From contig NZ_CAKZKO010000056.1 in NCBI RefSeq assembly GCF_937123705.1, positions 1 through 64,000 on the forward strand: a stretch of 64,000 nucleotides of DNA. Reading direction: 5' to 3'. The notes below the pieces were generated by a model. That model was given only the letters and a program-made list of their open reading frames with translations, was not told the origin of the DNA and searched no databases. Every line of letters starts with the position of its first letter. The first letter of the stretch is position 1. Shown here piece by piece: positions 19,666-29,900 of the stretch. The position numbers and the translations under genes were made by a program. This stretch comes from an uncultured Paraglaciecola sp. GTDB taxonomy: Bacteria; Pseudomonadota; Gammaproteobacteria; Enterobacterales; Alteromonadaceae.

Positions 19666-20562
19666 ATGACAATAACCCGAAATGGCCACCGATATTTTGA
19701 TATTGAAAGTGGTAAAACCCTAGACGTATGGTTTCCCCGCAGCAATAAACCCATTCAACGCAATTGCCTTGCGAGTAAAGTTGGGATAATTCAAGGGCAA
19801 AATGTCGAAATTAGTATTGAAGTAGCTGAGCCTCCCATCTCAGCTGAAGATGCCTATTTGCGCTTACACTTATTATCTGAATGTGCCGTGCAACCTAACG
19901 CTATTAATCTTGAAGGGGTATTTGGGTTATTAACCAATGTAGCCTGGACTTCTGCGGGTCCGGTGTTGCCTAGCAAAGTAGAAGAACTCAAGGAATTAAT
20001 CGCCAATGAGAATCATCATCTGATCCTAACATCCATCGACAAATTCCCAAGAATGGTCGACTACGTTATCCCTGAAGGCGTGCGTATTGGTGATGCGGAT
20101 CGTGTCCGCCTTGGTGCACACCTAGCATCAGGTAGCACAGTGATGCACGAAGGTTTTGTTAACTTTAATGCCGGCACCTTAGGCAGCTCTATGGTTGAAG
20201 GACGTATTTCTCAAGGAGTGGTGGTAGGCGACGGCTCTGATATAGGCGGCGGCGCATCGACTATGGGGACTTTGTCTGGTGGTGGTAAGTTTATTAACGC
20301 CATTGGCAAAAACAGTATGCTGGGCGCCAACGCCGGAATTGGTATTTCTTTGGGCGATGATTGCATCGTTGAAGCAGGCTTGTACATTACAGCAGGGACT
20401 AAAGTCACTACGCCAGATGGCGATGTGGTAGCCGCCAGAGAGCTCTCAGGCTTAAACGGTTTATTATTTCGCCGCAACAGTCAAACCGGAAAAGTGGAAG
20501 CTGTAGTAGCAGACTCGTCTAAATGGGGCGGTTTAAACGCCAGCTTGCACAGTAACGATTAA
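19666..20562 (+). CDS. dapD: Tetrahydrodipicolinate N-succinyltransferase
   Basis: 298 residues. It transfers succinyl from succinyl-CoA to tetrahydrodipicolinate in lysine/diaminopimelate synthesis. The C-terminal half shows a left-handed beta-helix of hexapeptide repeats (VRLGAHLASGSTVMHEGFVN, GGGASTMGTL, GANAGIGISLG, VEAGLYITAG). This is the longer type found in Pseudomonas and actinobacteria rather than the E. coli type. A good Shine-Dalgarno (AAGGA) lies before the ATG. It is monocistronic and ends at a strong bidirectional terminator. Confidence 0.93.
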   Translation: MTITRNGHRYFDIESGKTLDVWFPRSNKPIQRNCLASKVGIIQGQNVEISIEVAEPPISAEDAYLRLHLLSECAVQPNAINLEGVFGLLTNVAWTSAGPVLPSKVEELKELIANENHHLILTSIDKFPRMVDYVIPEGVRIGDADRVRLGAHLASGSTVMHEGFVNFNAGTLGSSMVEGRISQGVVVGDGSDIGGGASTMGTLSGGGKFINAIGKNSMLGANAGIGISLGDDCIVEAGLYITAGTKVTTPDGDVVAARELSGLNGLLFRRNSQTGKVEAVVADSSKWGGLNASLHSND

Positions 20563-20571
20563 GCGATGTCT

Positions 20572-20609
20572 AAAAAAAAGCCCCCAAAGAATATCGTTTG
20601 GGGGCTTGT
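20572..20609. terminator. Bidirectional rho-independent terminator
   Basis: GCCCCCAAA (20580-20588) pairs with TTTGGGGGC (20597-20605) around an 8-base loop. On the minus strand it is followed by eight T; on the plus strand by TTGTTT. It serves the convergent dapD and cytochrome peroxidase genes. Confidence 0.95.
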
Positions 20610-20631
20610 TTATCCTCAATAAACTCCGCAG

Positions 20632-22167
20632 TTATAAATGCTTACCATTGCCATCTATAGCATGAATACGTAATCCGTCAGGATCAGAATCATCTGCACT
20701 AGGCACCCACTGACTCATACAGGCTAAATCTGTTACACAAGGATCCGTAAGGGTATCAATAAAGGCTAACAATTCTGTCACTTGTGTATCGGTTAAACTG
20801 AGTTCTGGCATGCTGGCCATGCCCGCAGCTCTATTTGCCTGCAACTTATCTATAGCATTTTGGGTGTTGATTACCATATCGGTAGTTTGGATACTAGGAT
20901 CGAGCTCAGAGAAGTCATAATGATCAAGTGCAGCTTGAGGATCAAGATGAGTACGTATGGCTTGTTCAAGTGTGCTAGATCCACCTGCATGCCCCCAAGG
21001 GCCGGTAACTGTGACATTCAACAAAGACGGCGTTCTAAAGGCATACTTGTCTGTTTCATCATGCGTTTCGCGGTATCGTCCAAAATCTTCAGTGCCATGC
21101 TCGCCATCACCTTTGCCACGACCCACTTGTGCCATAGCAATGACATGAAATTTTTCATCGGTAAAAAAGTCTCCCGAATGACAAGCACTACAGTTGGCGC
21201 CACCATTATCTGTTGAATCAAAGAATAATTTTGCGCCTCGTTTAGCATCATCACTGATTGCGGCGTCATCGCCTTCTACATAGGCTTTCCAAGGGGTGTC
21301 TACAAATACTTGAGAGCTTTCATAGGCGGCAATGGCTTGGGTGATATTACCAAAAGTAATTAATTCTTCTGCGGTGCCATCAGGGGCTGAAAAACCTGCT
21401 CTAAATTCAGCTAACCAGTGATTCATCGCTAATGAGCCACCTAAAGGTGCTCCGTAATTTCCCAAACGCTGCTGTAAATTTTGCCTAACTTGAGTGTTAT
21501 CTGTTCCTTCAAAATTACTAAAGTTTTTCATTTCTTCATTCGAAGTTACGGGGAACCTCGCTTGAGCTTCCACTAAATCTTGCCCTGCTTGGGTATCAAC
21601 TTCGCCAAAAGCCACATCCGGAGTACGTATACCTAAGCCATCATTTCCAATCATTTTAGGGGTTTTTCCTAGACTCTCAACACGGCCATCATGAAATAAA
21701 ACACTATCCCATAATGCAATATTAAAGGTAGTAGGTGAATTTCTTGGTACAGTAGGGCCACCATCAAAATGCTCGCCACTGGTTTTATGCAATCGCCCTG
21801 GCCCTAACAAATCTTCTACCTCAGCATCGACACCAATAGGCAAAGCAAGTGCGTCGCCTCCGCCTAACATTGGGTGATGACAGCTCACGCATGCAGCATC
21901 GAGATCTCCACCTAAACTCTTGCTAAAAAATAGTTTCATACCCAGTTGGGCTTTTGGATCTTCAATATCGGGAAGGGCTCTGTCAGTACTAGGGTCGCCC
22001 GTTAGGTTTTGTGCTGTGATAATCCCGCGAAGCTCGTCATCCAGATTCGATTCATCATCATTGTCACTACCACAAGCAGCGAACAATACTGTAAGAATTA
22101 TGAATAACGAGCGTTTAACAAAAGGAAAGTAATCAAAAGGAGTGTTGAGTGATTGCTCAGTGTACAT
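20632..22167 (-). CDS. Di-haem cytochrome c peroxidase/MauG-family lipoprotein
   Basis: 511 residues. The N-terminus carries a hydrophobic signal ending in LFAAC (Cys32), so it is an exported lipoprotein. Two haem c motifs are present: CVSCH (93-97) and CSACH (326-330). Layout and spacing fit the bacterial di-haem peroxidase/MauG superfamily, though it is longer than classical CcpA (~340), with an inserted region of ~150 residues between the haems. It may reduce peroxide or oxidise a protein or small substrate in the periplasm. ATG 22167 with AGG upstream. It ends at the shared terminator with dapD. Confidence 0.9.
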   Translation of the reverse strand: MYTEQSLNTPFDYFPFVKRSLFIILTVLFAACGSDNDDESNLDDELRGIITAQNLTGDPSTDRALPDIEDPKAQLGMKLFFSKSLGGDLDAACVSCHHPMLGGGDALALPIGVDAEVEDLLGPGRLHKTSGEHFDGGPTVPRNSPTTFNIALWDSVLFHDGRVESLGKTPKMIGNDGLGIRTPDVAFGEVDTQAGQDLVEAQARFPVTSNEEMKNFSNFEGTDNTQVRQNLQQRLGNYGAPLGGSLAMNHWLAEFRAGFSAPDGTAEELITFGNITQAIAAYESSQVFVDTPWKAYVEGDDAAISDDAKRGAKLFFDSTDNGGANCSACHSGDFFTDEKFHVIAMAQVGRGKGDGEHGTEDFGRYRETHDETDKYAFRTPSLLNVTVTGPWGHAGGSSTLEQAIRTHLDPQAALDHYDFSELDPSIQTTDMVINTQNAIDKLQANRAAGMASMPELSLTDTQVTELLAFIDTLTDPCVTDLACMSQWVPSADDSDPDGLRIHAIDGNGKHL

Positions 22168-22306
22168 GTGTGTTACCTATAAAAACGACTTTACAGTTAA
22201 TTTTGTACTAATTAACCCATAAAATTTTAATTGGCGAAATAAAATACTACGTAATCAAAATATAGCAAGAGTTTTATCAAGGCTATGTTGTGTGTAGCTT
22301 GAAAGT

Positions 22307-23056
22307 TCATGGGGTAAGTGCACGGCGAAAATAAGCAACAACTTGCTCAAGCGCTTGCTTTGTGGGGTGTCCTAGTTCATCTACAAAATCCCGAGTCAGT
22401 ACGGCGTGCCCCTTTCCGGGCAAAACCTGTAGCTTGATCCTTTGACGATCGTCGTTAAATGCTTGGTCTAATTTTTCAAACCTTGCACCCTGACAAAAAG
22501 TATCTTCGGCAAACCTAAATGCCAACATTGGCTCCTGATTATCCAAGCGAGAGCGTATTTGTTGAATATCTTGTTGTGACATATGTAAATCGGCGTGATG
22601 ATTAACAGGTAACGAAGGTTGTGATGCCACACCCGCTAATACCGCATCATCGGCCATTAATGAGATGGCAAAGTTGCCGGTTAAACACATGCCAATTACC
22701 GCCACACCTGGCACTTGGTGCTGCGCTTTTAAATCATGGCATAAGGCTCTTAGCCAAGCCACAATAGGGCTGGTTTTACCCTGTTCAAATATTCTAAACT
22801 CTTTACGCATGCACATAACCCGCAGTGTATTACCAAAAGTATTGACTTTGCCAATAGGGCCAAACAAGTGCGGAAGGACGACTGTAAATCCTTGGCTAAC
22901 AAAGTTGTCTGCCAGTCTTAATGTTTCTGGCCCTATACCCGGCAACTCTTGCACGATCAATACCACTGGGCCTGCGCCCTTAGTATAAACATTGTGTTCA
23001 ATGTCTGTGCCACTGTGCAATTTGGCAGTAAATATGCTTTTTTTGTAATCTTTCAT
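22307..23056 (-). CDS. Dienelactone hydrolase family protein
   Basis: 249 residues with the DLH form of the alpha/beta-hydrolase fold: a cysteine nucleophile in IGMCLTGNF (Cys124), Glu37 in VQELPG, and a probable catalytic His in GKGHAVL near 218. Classical dienelactone hydrolase opens the lactone in chlorocatechol breakdown, but many homologues act on other esters and no catechol genes are nearby. It starts 28 bp after the MscS-like gene on the same strand, so the two are probably co-transcribed. Confidence 0.88.
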   Translation of the reverse strand: MKDYKKSIFTAKLHSGTDIEHNVYTKGAGPVVLIVQELPGIGPETLRLADNFVSQGFTVVLPHLFGPIGKVNTFGNTLRVMCMRKEFRIFEQGKTSPIVAWLRALCHDLKAQHQVPGVAVIGMCLTGNFAISLMADDAVLAGVASQPSLPVNHHADLHMSQQDIQQIRSRLDNQEPMLAFRFAEDTFCQGARFEKLDQAFNDDRQRIKLQVLPGKGHAVLTRDFVDELGHPTKQALEQVVAYFRRALTP

Positions 23057-23084
23057 CTTAGTTCAGTACTTATATTTTGGCTGC

Positions 23085-23915
23085 CTACTTAGAGACAGTG
23101 TTAATAAGGCTAACTTCGCGTTGCGGAAAGGGAATTTCGATCCCATTACCTTTAAAGGCATCATAAATGGCAAGATTGGCCCTATACTTAAACTCAAAAT
23201 ATCTATAGGTTGGTGCGAAAAATCTAATACCTATATTAATACTGCTATCGGCAAACTCATCTATGCCTATCAAGGGGCCATGAGCAATGTTGATACCATC
23301 AATAGTTTTAAGGGCTTGAGCCACAACTGTAATTACCTGATGAGGATCAGATTTATAGGCTACGCCCACACACAACTCTACTAGTTTCTGTTCTTTTGAA
23401 TTGTGCATGATTTCACCCACAACCAGTCGATTGGGAATTTGAATACGCACATCATCTTCGTCTATCAATATGGTGTAGGCCAGATGCACACTTTCTACCA
23501 ATCCCGTCTGCCCTTGAACACTTAATGTATCACCAACGACAAAGGGCCTAGTAAGAATAATAGTAAAGCCTGCGGCATAATTTGAGAGCATGCCTTGTAA
23601 GGCTAACCCCGCCCCCAAAGACAAGGCGCCCACTATTGCGATTAAAGGCGTGACACTGACACCTAACCTGCCCAACACCATCAAAATAACCAAAACCAGA
23701 ATAACCAGATGGGCAGAATTACCTACAAAACGGCTTAACGTTACATCGATATTTTTGCCAATCATCAAACCTTCAACCGCCCTCCCCAGCTTTTTGGCAA
23801 TCATATAACCCATCGCTAAAATGACTAAGGTGATAACGATTTGCACGCCGTTATCAAGCAGATACTGAGATACAGCGTCAGAAACCACTTGTAACTGTTC
23901 GAGTTCTTCATTCAT
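23085..23915 (-). CDS. Small-conductance mechanosensitive channel (MscS family)
   Basis: About 276 residues from the ATG at 23915, which has AAGGA nine bases upstream; a GTG at 23948 is less likely. Three N-terminal membrane segments are visible (~20-45, ~65-85, ~95-125). The pore-lining helix contains GALSLGAGLALQGMLSNYAAG, one of the best-conserved MscS signatures (GALSLGAGLALQ). The rest is the cytoplasmic beta and alpha/beta vestibule (~130-270). It releases solutes on osmotic downshock. Length matches E. coli MscS. Confidence 0.93.
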   Translation of the reverse strand: MNEELEQLQVVSDAVSQYLLDNGVQIVITLVILAMGYMIAKKLGRAVEGLMIGKNIDVTLSRFVGNSAHLVILVLVILMVLGRLGVSVTPLIAIVGALSLGAGLALQGMLSNYAAGFTIILTRPFVVGDTLSVQGQTGLVESVHLAYTILIDEDDVRIQIPNRLVVGEIMHNSKEQKLVELCVGVAYKSDPHQVITVVAQALKTIDGINIAHGPLIGIDEFADSSINIGIRFFAPTYRYFEFKYRANLAIYDAFKGNGIEIPFPQREVSLINTVSK

Positions 23916-24064
23916 ATTGAGCTGTTCCTTATGGGGTAAAGTGGTCACTTACTAAGATGTATCTGTATTGATGTACTACTAGAAATAGTTCGGCTTGTAA
24001 GGGTATCTAGGTATTAGATGGGAATCAATCTGCGATGAGGCATTATACCAAACCACATAAAAAT

Positions 24065-24092
24065 GGATGGTGATGTTACACATCTACCATCC
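24065..24092 (-). terminator. Rho-independent terminator after the PEP-CTERM gene
   Basis: On the minus strand GGATGGT pairs with ACCATCC, with an inner ATGT/ACAT stem, followed by ATTTTT. It lies 15 bp downstream of the stop at 24107. Confidence 0.8.
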
Positions 24093-24106
24093 GGCTTTGA
24101 CTAATT

Positions 24107-24907
24107 TTATGAAAAATGGGTTCCCTGAAATAGCGTGTTCTGTCGGCGATTGGCTGCAAATATAGCTATGAGACCAAAGGCAAACAACGCGATTGTTACG
24201 GGTTCTGGTACATCAGCAGCGACTCTAGCGTTTGCAACAATATATCCATCATCTCCAGAAACATAGTTGCTCAAAGTATCACCAAACACCCAATTTACAC
24301 CATATGCCTTATTAGTATTTAGCTCTCTTGGTGCGCCAGTTCCTAGTCCAGCCCAGCCTGCCGTAAGCTCTGCAATAGTGGGAACGGCTATTTCAAAGTT
24401 TGCAATGTCTGCAAAGGTTAAGTCCACACCATTATTGGGGAGCCAAGACTTATCCGTATTTTCATATACTTTTACCACTTTATCGCTTAAATCGGCAAAG
24501 CTTAAGTCGTAGCCATTATTATACAGACCTTGAAATGCACCGTTAGACGGTTCATTTGCAACTACCGCAAAATTCCCTACACCATCAGTAATCCAAAAGT
24601 TAAGATAAGGAGCGACATAAGGACCACTTCCAGGGGTAAATCTCGTTATATCATCGAGGCGATCGATATGCAGACTTGTAATATCTCCTAGGGTCGAGCC
24701 ATTAATATCGTTAGAGCCAAGTCCAGCTTTATCGCCACCTCCTTCAATAATAAATTCAATGCTAGACCCATGGTCGATAATAGTGGGTGTATTGCGAATT
24801 TCAAAGTATTCAAAACCTGCATAAGTAGGCGCGGCTATGACTAAAAGGCTTAAACTCACTAATGTATTCAATGCAGTGTGACCTAAACTGTTTACTATCT
24901 TTCTCAT
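24107..24907 (-). CDS. PEP-CTERM sorting domain protein
   Basis: 266 residues. Signal peptide at ~1-31 (VIAAPTYAG), a mature beta-rich extracellular part without recognisable domain, then the tripartite exosortase signal: VPEP at 233-236, a hydrophobic segment (TIALFAFGLIAIFAA) and a basic end (NRRQN). Nine more residues follow, slightly longer than usual. Such proteins are cleaved and sorted by exosortase EpsH/XrtA, often with exopolysaccharide secretion; neither gene is in the window. A sigma-54-like promoter precedes it and a terminator follows, so it is monocistronic. Confidence 0.88.
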   Translation of the reverse strand: MRKIVNSLGHTALNTLVSLSLLVIAAPTYAGFEYFEIRNTPTIIDHGSSIEFIIEGGGDKAGLGSNDINGSTLGDITSLHIDRLDDITRFTPGSGPYVAPYLNFWITDGVGNFAVVANEPSNGAFQGLYNNGYDLSFADLSDKVVKVYENTDKSWLPNNGVDLTFADIANFEIAVPTIAELTAGWAGLGTGAPRELNTNKAYGVNWVFGDTLSNYVSGDDGYIVANARVAADVPEPVTIALFAFGLIAIFAANRRQNTLFQGTHFS

Positions 24908-24988
24908 CAGAATTCCATCCTATATATAGTTAGTGGTATTTAAAAAAGCTCCATCCTATTAACTGCTCAATAGAGCGGCAGAAAAACC

Positions 24989-25004
24989 AGCAACTTTTGA
25001 GCCA
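24989..25004 (-). promoter_or_regulatory. Sigma-54-like -24/-12 promoter of the PEP-CTERM gene
   Basis: On the minus strand TGGCTCAAAAGTTGCT matches the RpoN consensus TGGCAC-N5-TTGCW with one mismatch and the exact GG-N10-GC spacing. It would give a leader of roughly 70 nt before the ATG at 24907. PEP-CTERM genes in exosortase systems are known to be under RpoN with the PrsK/PrsR two-component pair, which supports the call. Confidence 0.65.
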
Positions 25005-25165
25005 TGATCAATATTATACTTTTAAATCAATTACTTATTTTTTTTGTGAAATAACGTGAACTATATATTTGTTAACAGTGTAAAAATGTCCGACACCCAT
25101 ATAGTTTTATTTTAGAGCAAATAGCTTTAGGGTCGATTAAGCATGCTTTTTAATAAACCGCTCTA

Positions 25166-25219
25166 ATACCAATCGCCATAAGTAATCACCCACTCAGAAT
25201 TACTTATGGCGATTGGTAT
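25166..25219. repeat. MITE-like palindrome with ATACCAAT ends
   Basis: Arms 25166-25186 and 25199-25219 are perfect 21-bp reverse complements around a 12-base loop. The outer ends, ATACCAAT/ATTGGTAT, recur as single half-sites near 13031 and 26886, and in related form (TTTGGTATAA) near 19572. It sits just downstream of the thioesterase gene and can act as its terminator. Confidence 0.8.
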
Positions 25220-25269
25220 AACCTTGGATTGAGTTGCTTCTTGGGGAGCTTCAATTAAAAATGGGTTCC

Positions 25270-25701
25270 CTATGATTTTATCATCGCGCCCAACATTGCC
25301 TCGCGCATTTTACCTTGAATGGGGGTTGGCTGTTGAGTCTCGCGGTTAACAAATACATGGGTTAAACAGCCTACGGCTGAAGCGGTGTTTTCGCCTTGCT
25401 TGAAAATGCCTACCGAATAATCGACTGAGCTTGTCCCTATGCGGTCTACTCTAAATGCGCCAATCAGTTCCTCGGGATAAGAAACTGAACGAATATAAGT
25501 GCAATTGGATTTCACTATAAAACCAATATTAGCACTGCTCATAGGCGCAAAATCAGCATGAGTAATTAAAAACTGATTGATAACGGTATCGAAGTACGAA
25601 TAATAATTGACGTTATTCACATGACCAAACATGTCGTTATCCATCCACCTAGTAGTGATCGGAAAGAAAAATAGAAAATCCCTTTTGAATTGCTGTTTCA
25701 T
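25270..25701 (-). CDS. Acyl-CoA thioesterase, 4HBT/YbgC-like
   Basis: 143 residues. The hotdog motif TRWMDNDMFGHVNNVNYYSYFD shows the catalytic Asp and HVNN signature of the 4HBT family. It cleaves acyl-CoA thioesters; the chain length is unknown. The ATG is immediately adjacent to the TAA of the upstream alcohol dehydrogenase gene, so the two are translated from one message. The dehydrogenase and thioesterase together suggest processing of an alcohol or aldehyde and its acyl derivative, but this is inference. Confidence 0.88.
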   Translation of the reverse strand: MKQQFKRDFLFFFPITTRWMDNDMFGHVNNVNYYSYFDTVINQFLITHADFAPMSSANIGFIVKSNCTYIRSVSYPEELIGAFRVDRIGTSSVDYSVGIFKQGENTASAVGCLTHVFVNRETQQPTPIQGKMREAMLGAMIKS

Positions 25702-26871
25702 TTATACAATCCCTTGATGAGCTTGACGGTAGATTTGTTTTACATCGTCTAAAGACACAGGTTTTGGATTATTAATTAATAAACGGGTTTGTAACATGGC
25801 GTCATTAGCTAAGGTAACAATATCGCTATCAGCCACCCCCATTTGAGCTAAATTTTCCGGCAATTTAAGCTGCTTGATTAGGCGGGCTATGAAATCGATC
25901 ACCGCTTGTGCAATTTGCTCATTGCTGCCATCTAGATCAATAGAGTCACTGATACTAGGTGCAAGCTGTGCATATAGTTCGCCACAGTGGCTCAGGTTAA
26001 ATTGCATCACCTGAGTCAATACTAAAGCATTACTTAATCCATGGGGAATATGAAAATGTCCACCCAATGGGTAAGCCAAGGCATGAACTGCTGCTACAGG
26101 CGAATTAGCAAAGGCTTGGCCAGCTAAACAAGCACCCAGCAACATGGCTTGACGGGCGGCCAAATTAGTACCGTTAAACGTTGCCTCGATTATGTTATTA
26201 GACAATAACGTCAGCGCTTGTTTAGCTAACAGATCAGAATACGGGTTTTTCTTAATGGCGCTGGTGTAGGCTTCGATGGCATGCACCATAGCATCAATAC
26301 CAGTTGCAGCAGTAACCTGAGGCGGTAATCCCACAGTTAAGCTGGCATCCAATAAGGCGATATCGGGTAAAAGTTCTGGTGAAACAATTCCAGCTTTAGT
26401 TGTATCGCCGGTAGTGACTATGGCAATAGGCGTGACTTCAGAGCCAGTACCGCCCGTCGTGGGAATTAATATCAACGGTAGGCGTTTGCCTCGGATGGCA
26501 TCTACTCCATAAATATCGGCGAGTTGCTCACCTGAATTGGCTAACAGCGCCACTAACTTTGCCGTGTCTAATGAGCTACCACCTCCCAAGCCAATCACGC
26601 CATCCACATTATGCTGCTTTGCATAAGCAACCGCAGATAGCACTATATGCTCAGGTGGATCGGCGACTACGCGATCGAAACAAGAATACTCCATACCCTG
26701 TTGCTTAAAAGCGCGGTCCAGAGGTTGTAATAAACCTACCTGCACAATACCTTGATCAGTGACGACTAAGGGCCTTGTTATCTTAAGGTCTGCACTTATG
26801 TCGGCAATGCGATTAATTACGCCTATTTCACTCACAATAGATTTAGTGGTGGAAAAAACAAAAGGGGTCAT
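25702..26871 (-). CDS. Iron-containing alcohol dehydrogenase (group III)
   Basis: 389 residues, typical length. NAD-binding GLGGGSSLDTAK (~95-106) and the two metal-ligand regions, TGIDAMVHAIEAY (Asp and His) and AVHALAYPLGGHFHIPHG (His and His), are intact. The enzyme interconverts alcohols and aldehydes; the substrate is unknown. It lies 60 bp after the hybrid kinase on the same strand and is fused in one message with the thioesterase. A second member of the same family is at 34941. Confidence 0.92.
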   Translation of the reverse strand: MTPFVFSTTKSIVSEIGVINRIADISADLKITRPLVVTDQGIVQVGLLQPLDRAFKQQGMEYSCFDRVVADPPEHIVLSAVAYAKQHNVDGVIGLGGGSSLDTAKLVALLANSGEQLADIYGVDAIRGKRLPLILIPTTGGTGSEVTPIAIVTTGDTTKAGIVSPELLPDIALLDASLTVGLPPQVTAATGIDAMVHAIEAYTSAIKKNPYSDLLAKQALTLLSNNIIEATFNGTNLAARQAMLLGACLAGQAFANSPVAAVHALAYPLGGHFHIPHGLSNALVLTQVMQFNLSHCGELYAQLAPSISDSIDLDGSNEQIAQAVIDFIARLIKQLKLPENLAQMGVADSDIVTLANDAMLQTRLLINNPKPVSLDDVKQIYRQAHQGIV

Positions 26872-26931
26872 GGTTACCTACTTATATACCAATGATTTTT
26901 GGGATAGTTACAAACAGTCACAATTACCCGC

Positions 26932-29900
26932 CTAAGTCTGTTCTGACTTGGCTTCATATGTAAACTCTTTGTTGAGAATGGCAATAAAGGATGCATAGCG
27001 CGAAATCACAATTTGATATTGCTGCTCGAGCTTTTCTATTTCTGGAATTTTTGCAAGCTGCTCCATAGATGAAAATAACTGATGCAAATAAACCGCCCCT
27101 AAATCACCTGCCGAGCCTTTTAACGAATGGGCAAGCTTACCAATTTCTTGGTAGTTTTTATTCTTAATGCTTTGACCTAAAGCCTCAATCTTACTGGGTG
27201 ACGACTCGATAAACATCTGGCATATCTTGGCCAACAATGTTTCATTGTTCATCAATCGTGTTAATGCTGAGTGTTTATCCCATTCCACAGTGTCGGATTG
27301 TTGTGCATCAGATTCAGGACCTTGCCCCTGCTTATCGGATTTAATCTCAACCTCTTGTTTGAGTGCATCTGGTGCTTGATAAACAGTGAGAGTCCACTGG
27401 ATCACTTTGGAAACCAGCAAATCTGCATCTATAGGTTTAGTGGTGTAATCACTCATACCGGCTTCAAAACACTTTTCCTTTTCACCCAACATAGCATTTG
27501 CGGTCATAGCAATAATAGGAATGGTTTTGTACTGTTTATTCACTGTACCTTGACGAATTTTACGACTGGCATCATAGCCATTTAGAATAGGCATTTGACA
27601 GTCCATTAAAATACAATGGATTGGCGTATTTTGTTCGATAGACCCTTGTAATATATCTAAGGCTTGCTGTCCGTCCATTGCCTGCACTAACTCAATAGGT
27701 AAACAAGATAACATTCCTTTAGCGACTTCAACATTAATCAGATTGTCATCGACTATTAACACTCGAGCCCCGGCGACTGTTGCAAAATCATCGGCCGTTC
27801 CTTTGAAGGCGACTTCCGTTTCCTGTTGCTTCTGCCCGTTATTTTTATCGGTGAAAGAGTCTACTGAGCTAGAGGTGATAACCTTATCCATTACATCTGA
27901 TTGCAAAATAGGTTTACTAAGTGATTCGGCAACTAGATGTTTCAATGGTAATACAGTGTCACCACTATTTTTGAGTATCAACACTTTAGGCGTGTCATTC
28001 AAACCATGGGTTAGCTGGCTCCACTTTTTGTCTAAAAATGTGATATTAGAATATTGTTGGTCAATGATAATAAGATGAGGAACGACCTCGGGAGGCTGTA
28101 TAGTCTCAGACGTTAACCATTCGTCATAAAGTTTAGGCTCTAAAATGGTGGCCGCAGATGACTGCAGCATACGTTGAATATGTTGATAAGACTCAGGGTT
28201 CGGAACTAAAATCAGGCACGATTTACCCTGCAAGATCGGCTCTACAAACAGTTGTTTGCAGTCCACTTGAGGTACCGCAATAGAAAAACTAAAGGTGCTG
28301 CCTTGGTCTTTTTCAGAAACAAAGTCTATTTTGCCATTAAGTAACGTGACCAGCTGCCTGCAAATAGCTAACCCCAAACCAGTGCCGCCATATTTAGAGG
28401 CCACAGCCGTATATTCTTGGGTAAAAGCGGTAAAGAGTTTATCTTGATTTTGCTCGGCAATCCCCACACCAGAGTCGCTCACTGAACACTGTATGATTAC
28501 TTGTCCATCTTGATTAAGTTGGCTTGAAGCAGACACTTTAATAAAGCCCGACTCGGTAAACTTAATTGCGTTACTGACTAAGTTACTAAGAATTTGTGAG
28601 AAACGATGAGCATCACTCACGATAGAGTGGCAATGTAAGTCCACCATATCCACAATAAACTCTAAGCCGTTTTCTTGAGCTTTAATGGCCATATTACAGC
28701 TTAGCTTTTCGATAAGTATAATGGGATTAAATGGCTTAAAATCGATATCCAATTTACCCGCTTCAATTTTTGATAAGTCTAAAACATCATTGATTAGAGC
28801 TGACAAGTTACTCACACTCACTTCCGTCATCTCTAAGTAGCGTTTTTGATTGTCTGATAAACTTTCATTTTTAACGAGTTTTAATGTGCCAATAATACCG
28901 TTTAACGGGGTTCGCATTTCGTGGCTGATACTCGAAATAAACGCACTTTTAAGATGACTGGATTTTTGTAGCTCTTTGGTTCTGCTGGCCACTTTTTCTT
29001 CTAGCTCTGCGTTAACTTGCTTAATTTTAACATCTGCGAGATGTTCTATAGTGACGTCACGAACAATAATCGCAACACCATTTACATCAGTCGCATGGCC
29101 TTTAATCGCGGAAAAAGAACAATAGTAATATCTGGGTTGGGCATTTTTTGTAATAGATATTTCGGCATTTTGTTGATTATTTCCTTGAGCCAATTGCTCG
29201 ATAATATCTGGCAGTGCAATATCTTGAAATATCCCAAGTTCAGCCACAGTTTTGCCTTTTGCAGTATTTTCATCATAACCAAAAAAGGATTCTGCTGCTG
29301 CGTTCCAACTGGTGACTACCGCGCCGTTATTGATACTCAAGATAGCATCTTGAGACCCCCCGACTATAGCTGCAGATTGTGCTTTGGCTACAGATAACTG
29401 TTGGTTTTTTCGCATGCTTCGGTAAAACACTAACAAGGTAAATAACAACATAACGGTGACAGCCGCAAAAAATGCATAGGCTGTAGTTCTGCGATCCATC
29501 TTCAGATTAGATACATAGCTTTGGGGGGTGAGAATTCTAGCCAAAGCGTACCTCTGGTTAACCCCGCCGGCCACAACTATTTTGTGCTGAAAAGAAAAGT
29601 AGCTGTCTTTGTTATCTTCGATAGCATTTACCTTATAAAAGCCTTTTGAAATTTGCTTTAAGACTTGAAAATTACTATCCCAAGTCTCTGACGGGGCTAG
29701 ATCTTTACTGAATTGATGCTGTTGGTTGGGCGTAATTAAGAAATACCCATTAGGATCAGTGACCACTAGTTCGCTAGGAGGGATTACCAAGCTTTTTAAG
29801 GAATCGAGCAATTGCTCTGCCTGAATATTGACAACCAAAAGAGCAAACCTTTGGCCTAACTCATCAAAAATGGGCAAAGAAAATCGCAACATCGGCCGGT

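Larger units (their letters stand above)
24908..25269. other. Intergenic region upstream of the PEP-CTERM gene
   Basis: This 362-bp gap holds a sigma-54-like promoter (24989-25004, minus), a small TGTCCGACA dyad (25087-25095) about 85 bp upstream of it, and the 54-bp palindromic repeat at 25166-25219. No ORF worth calling. Confidence 0.6.
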
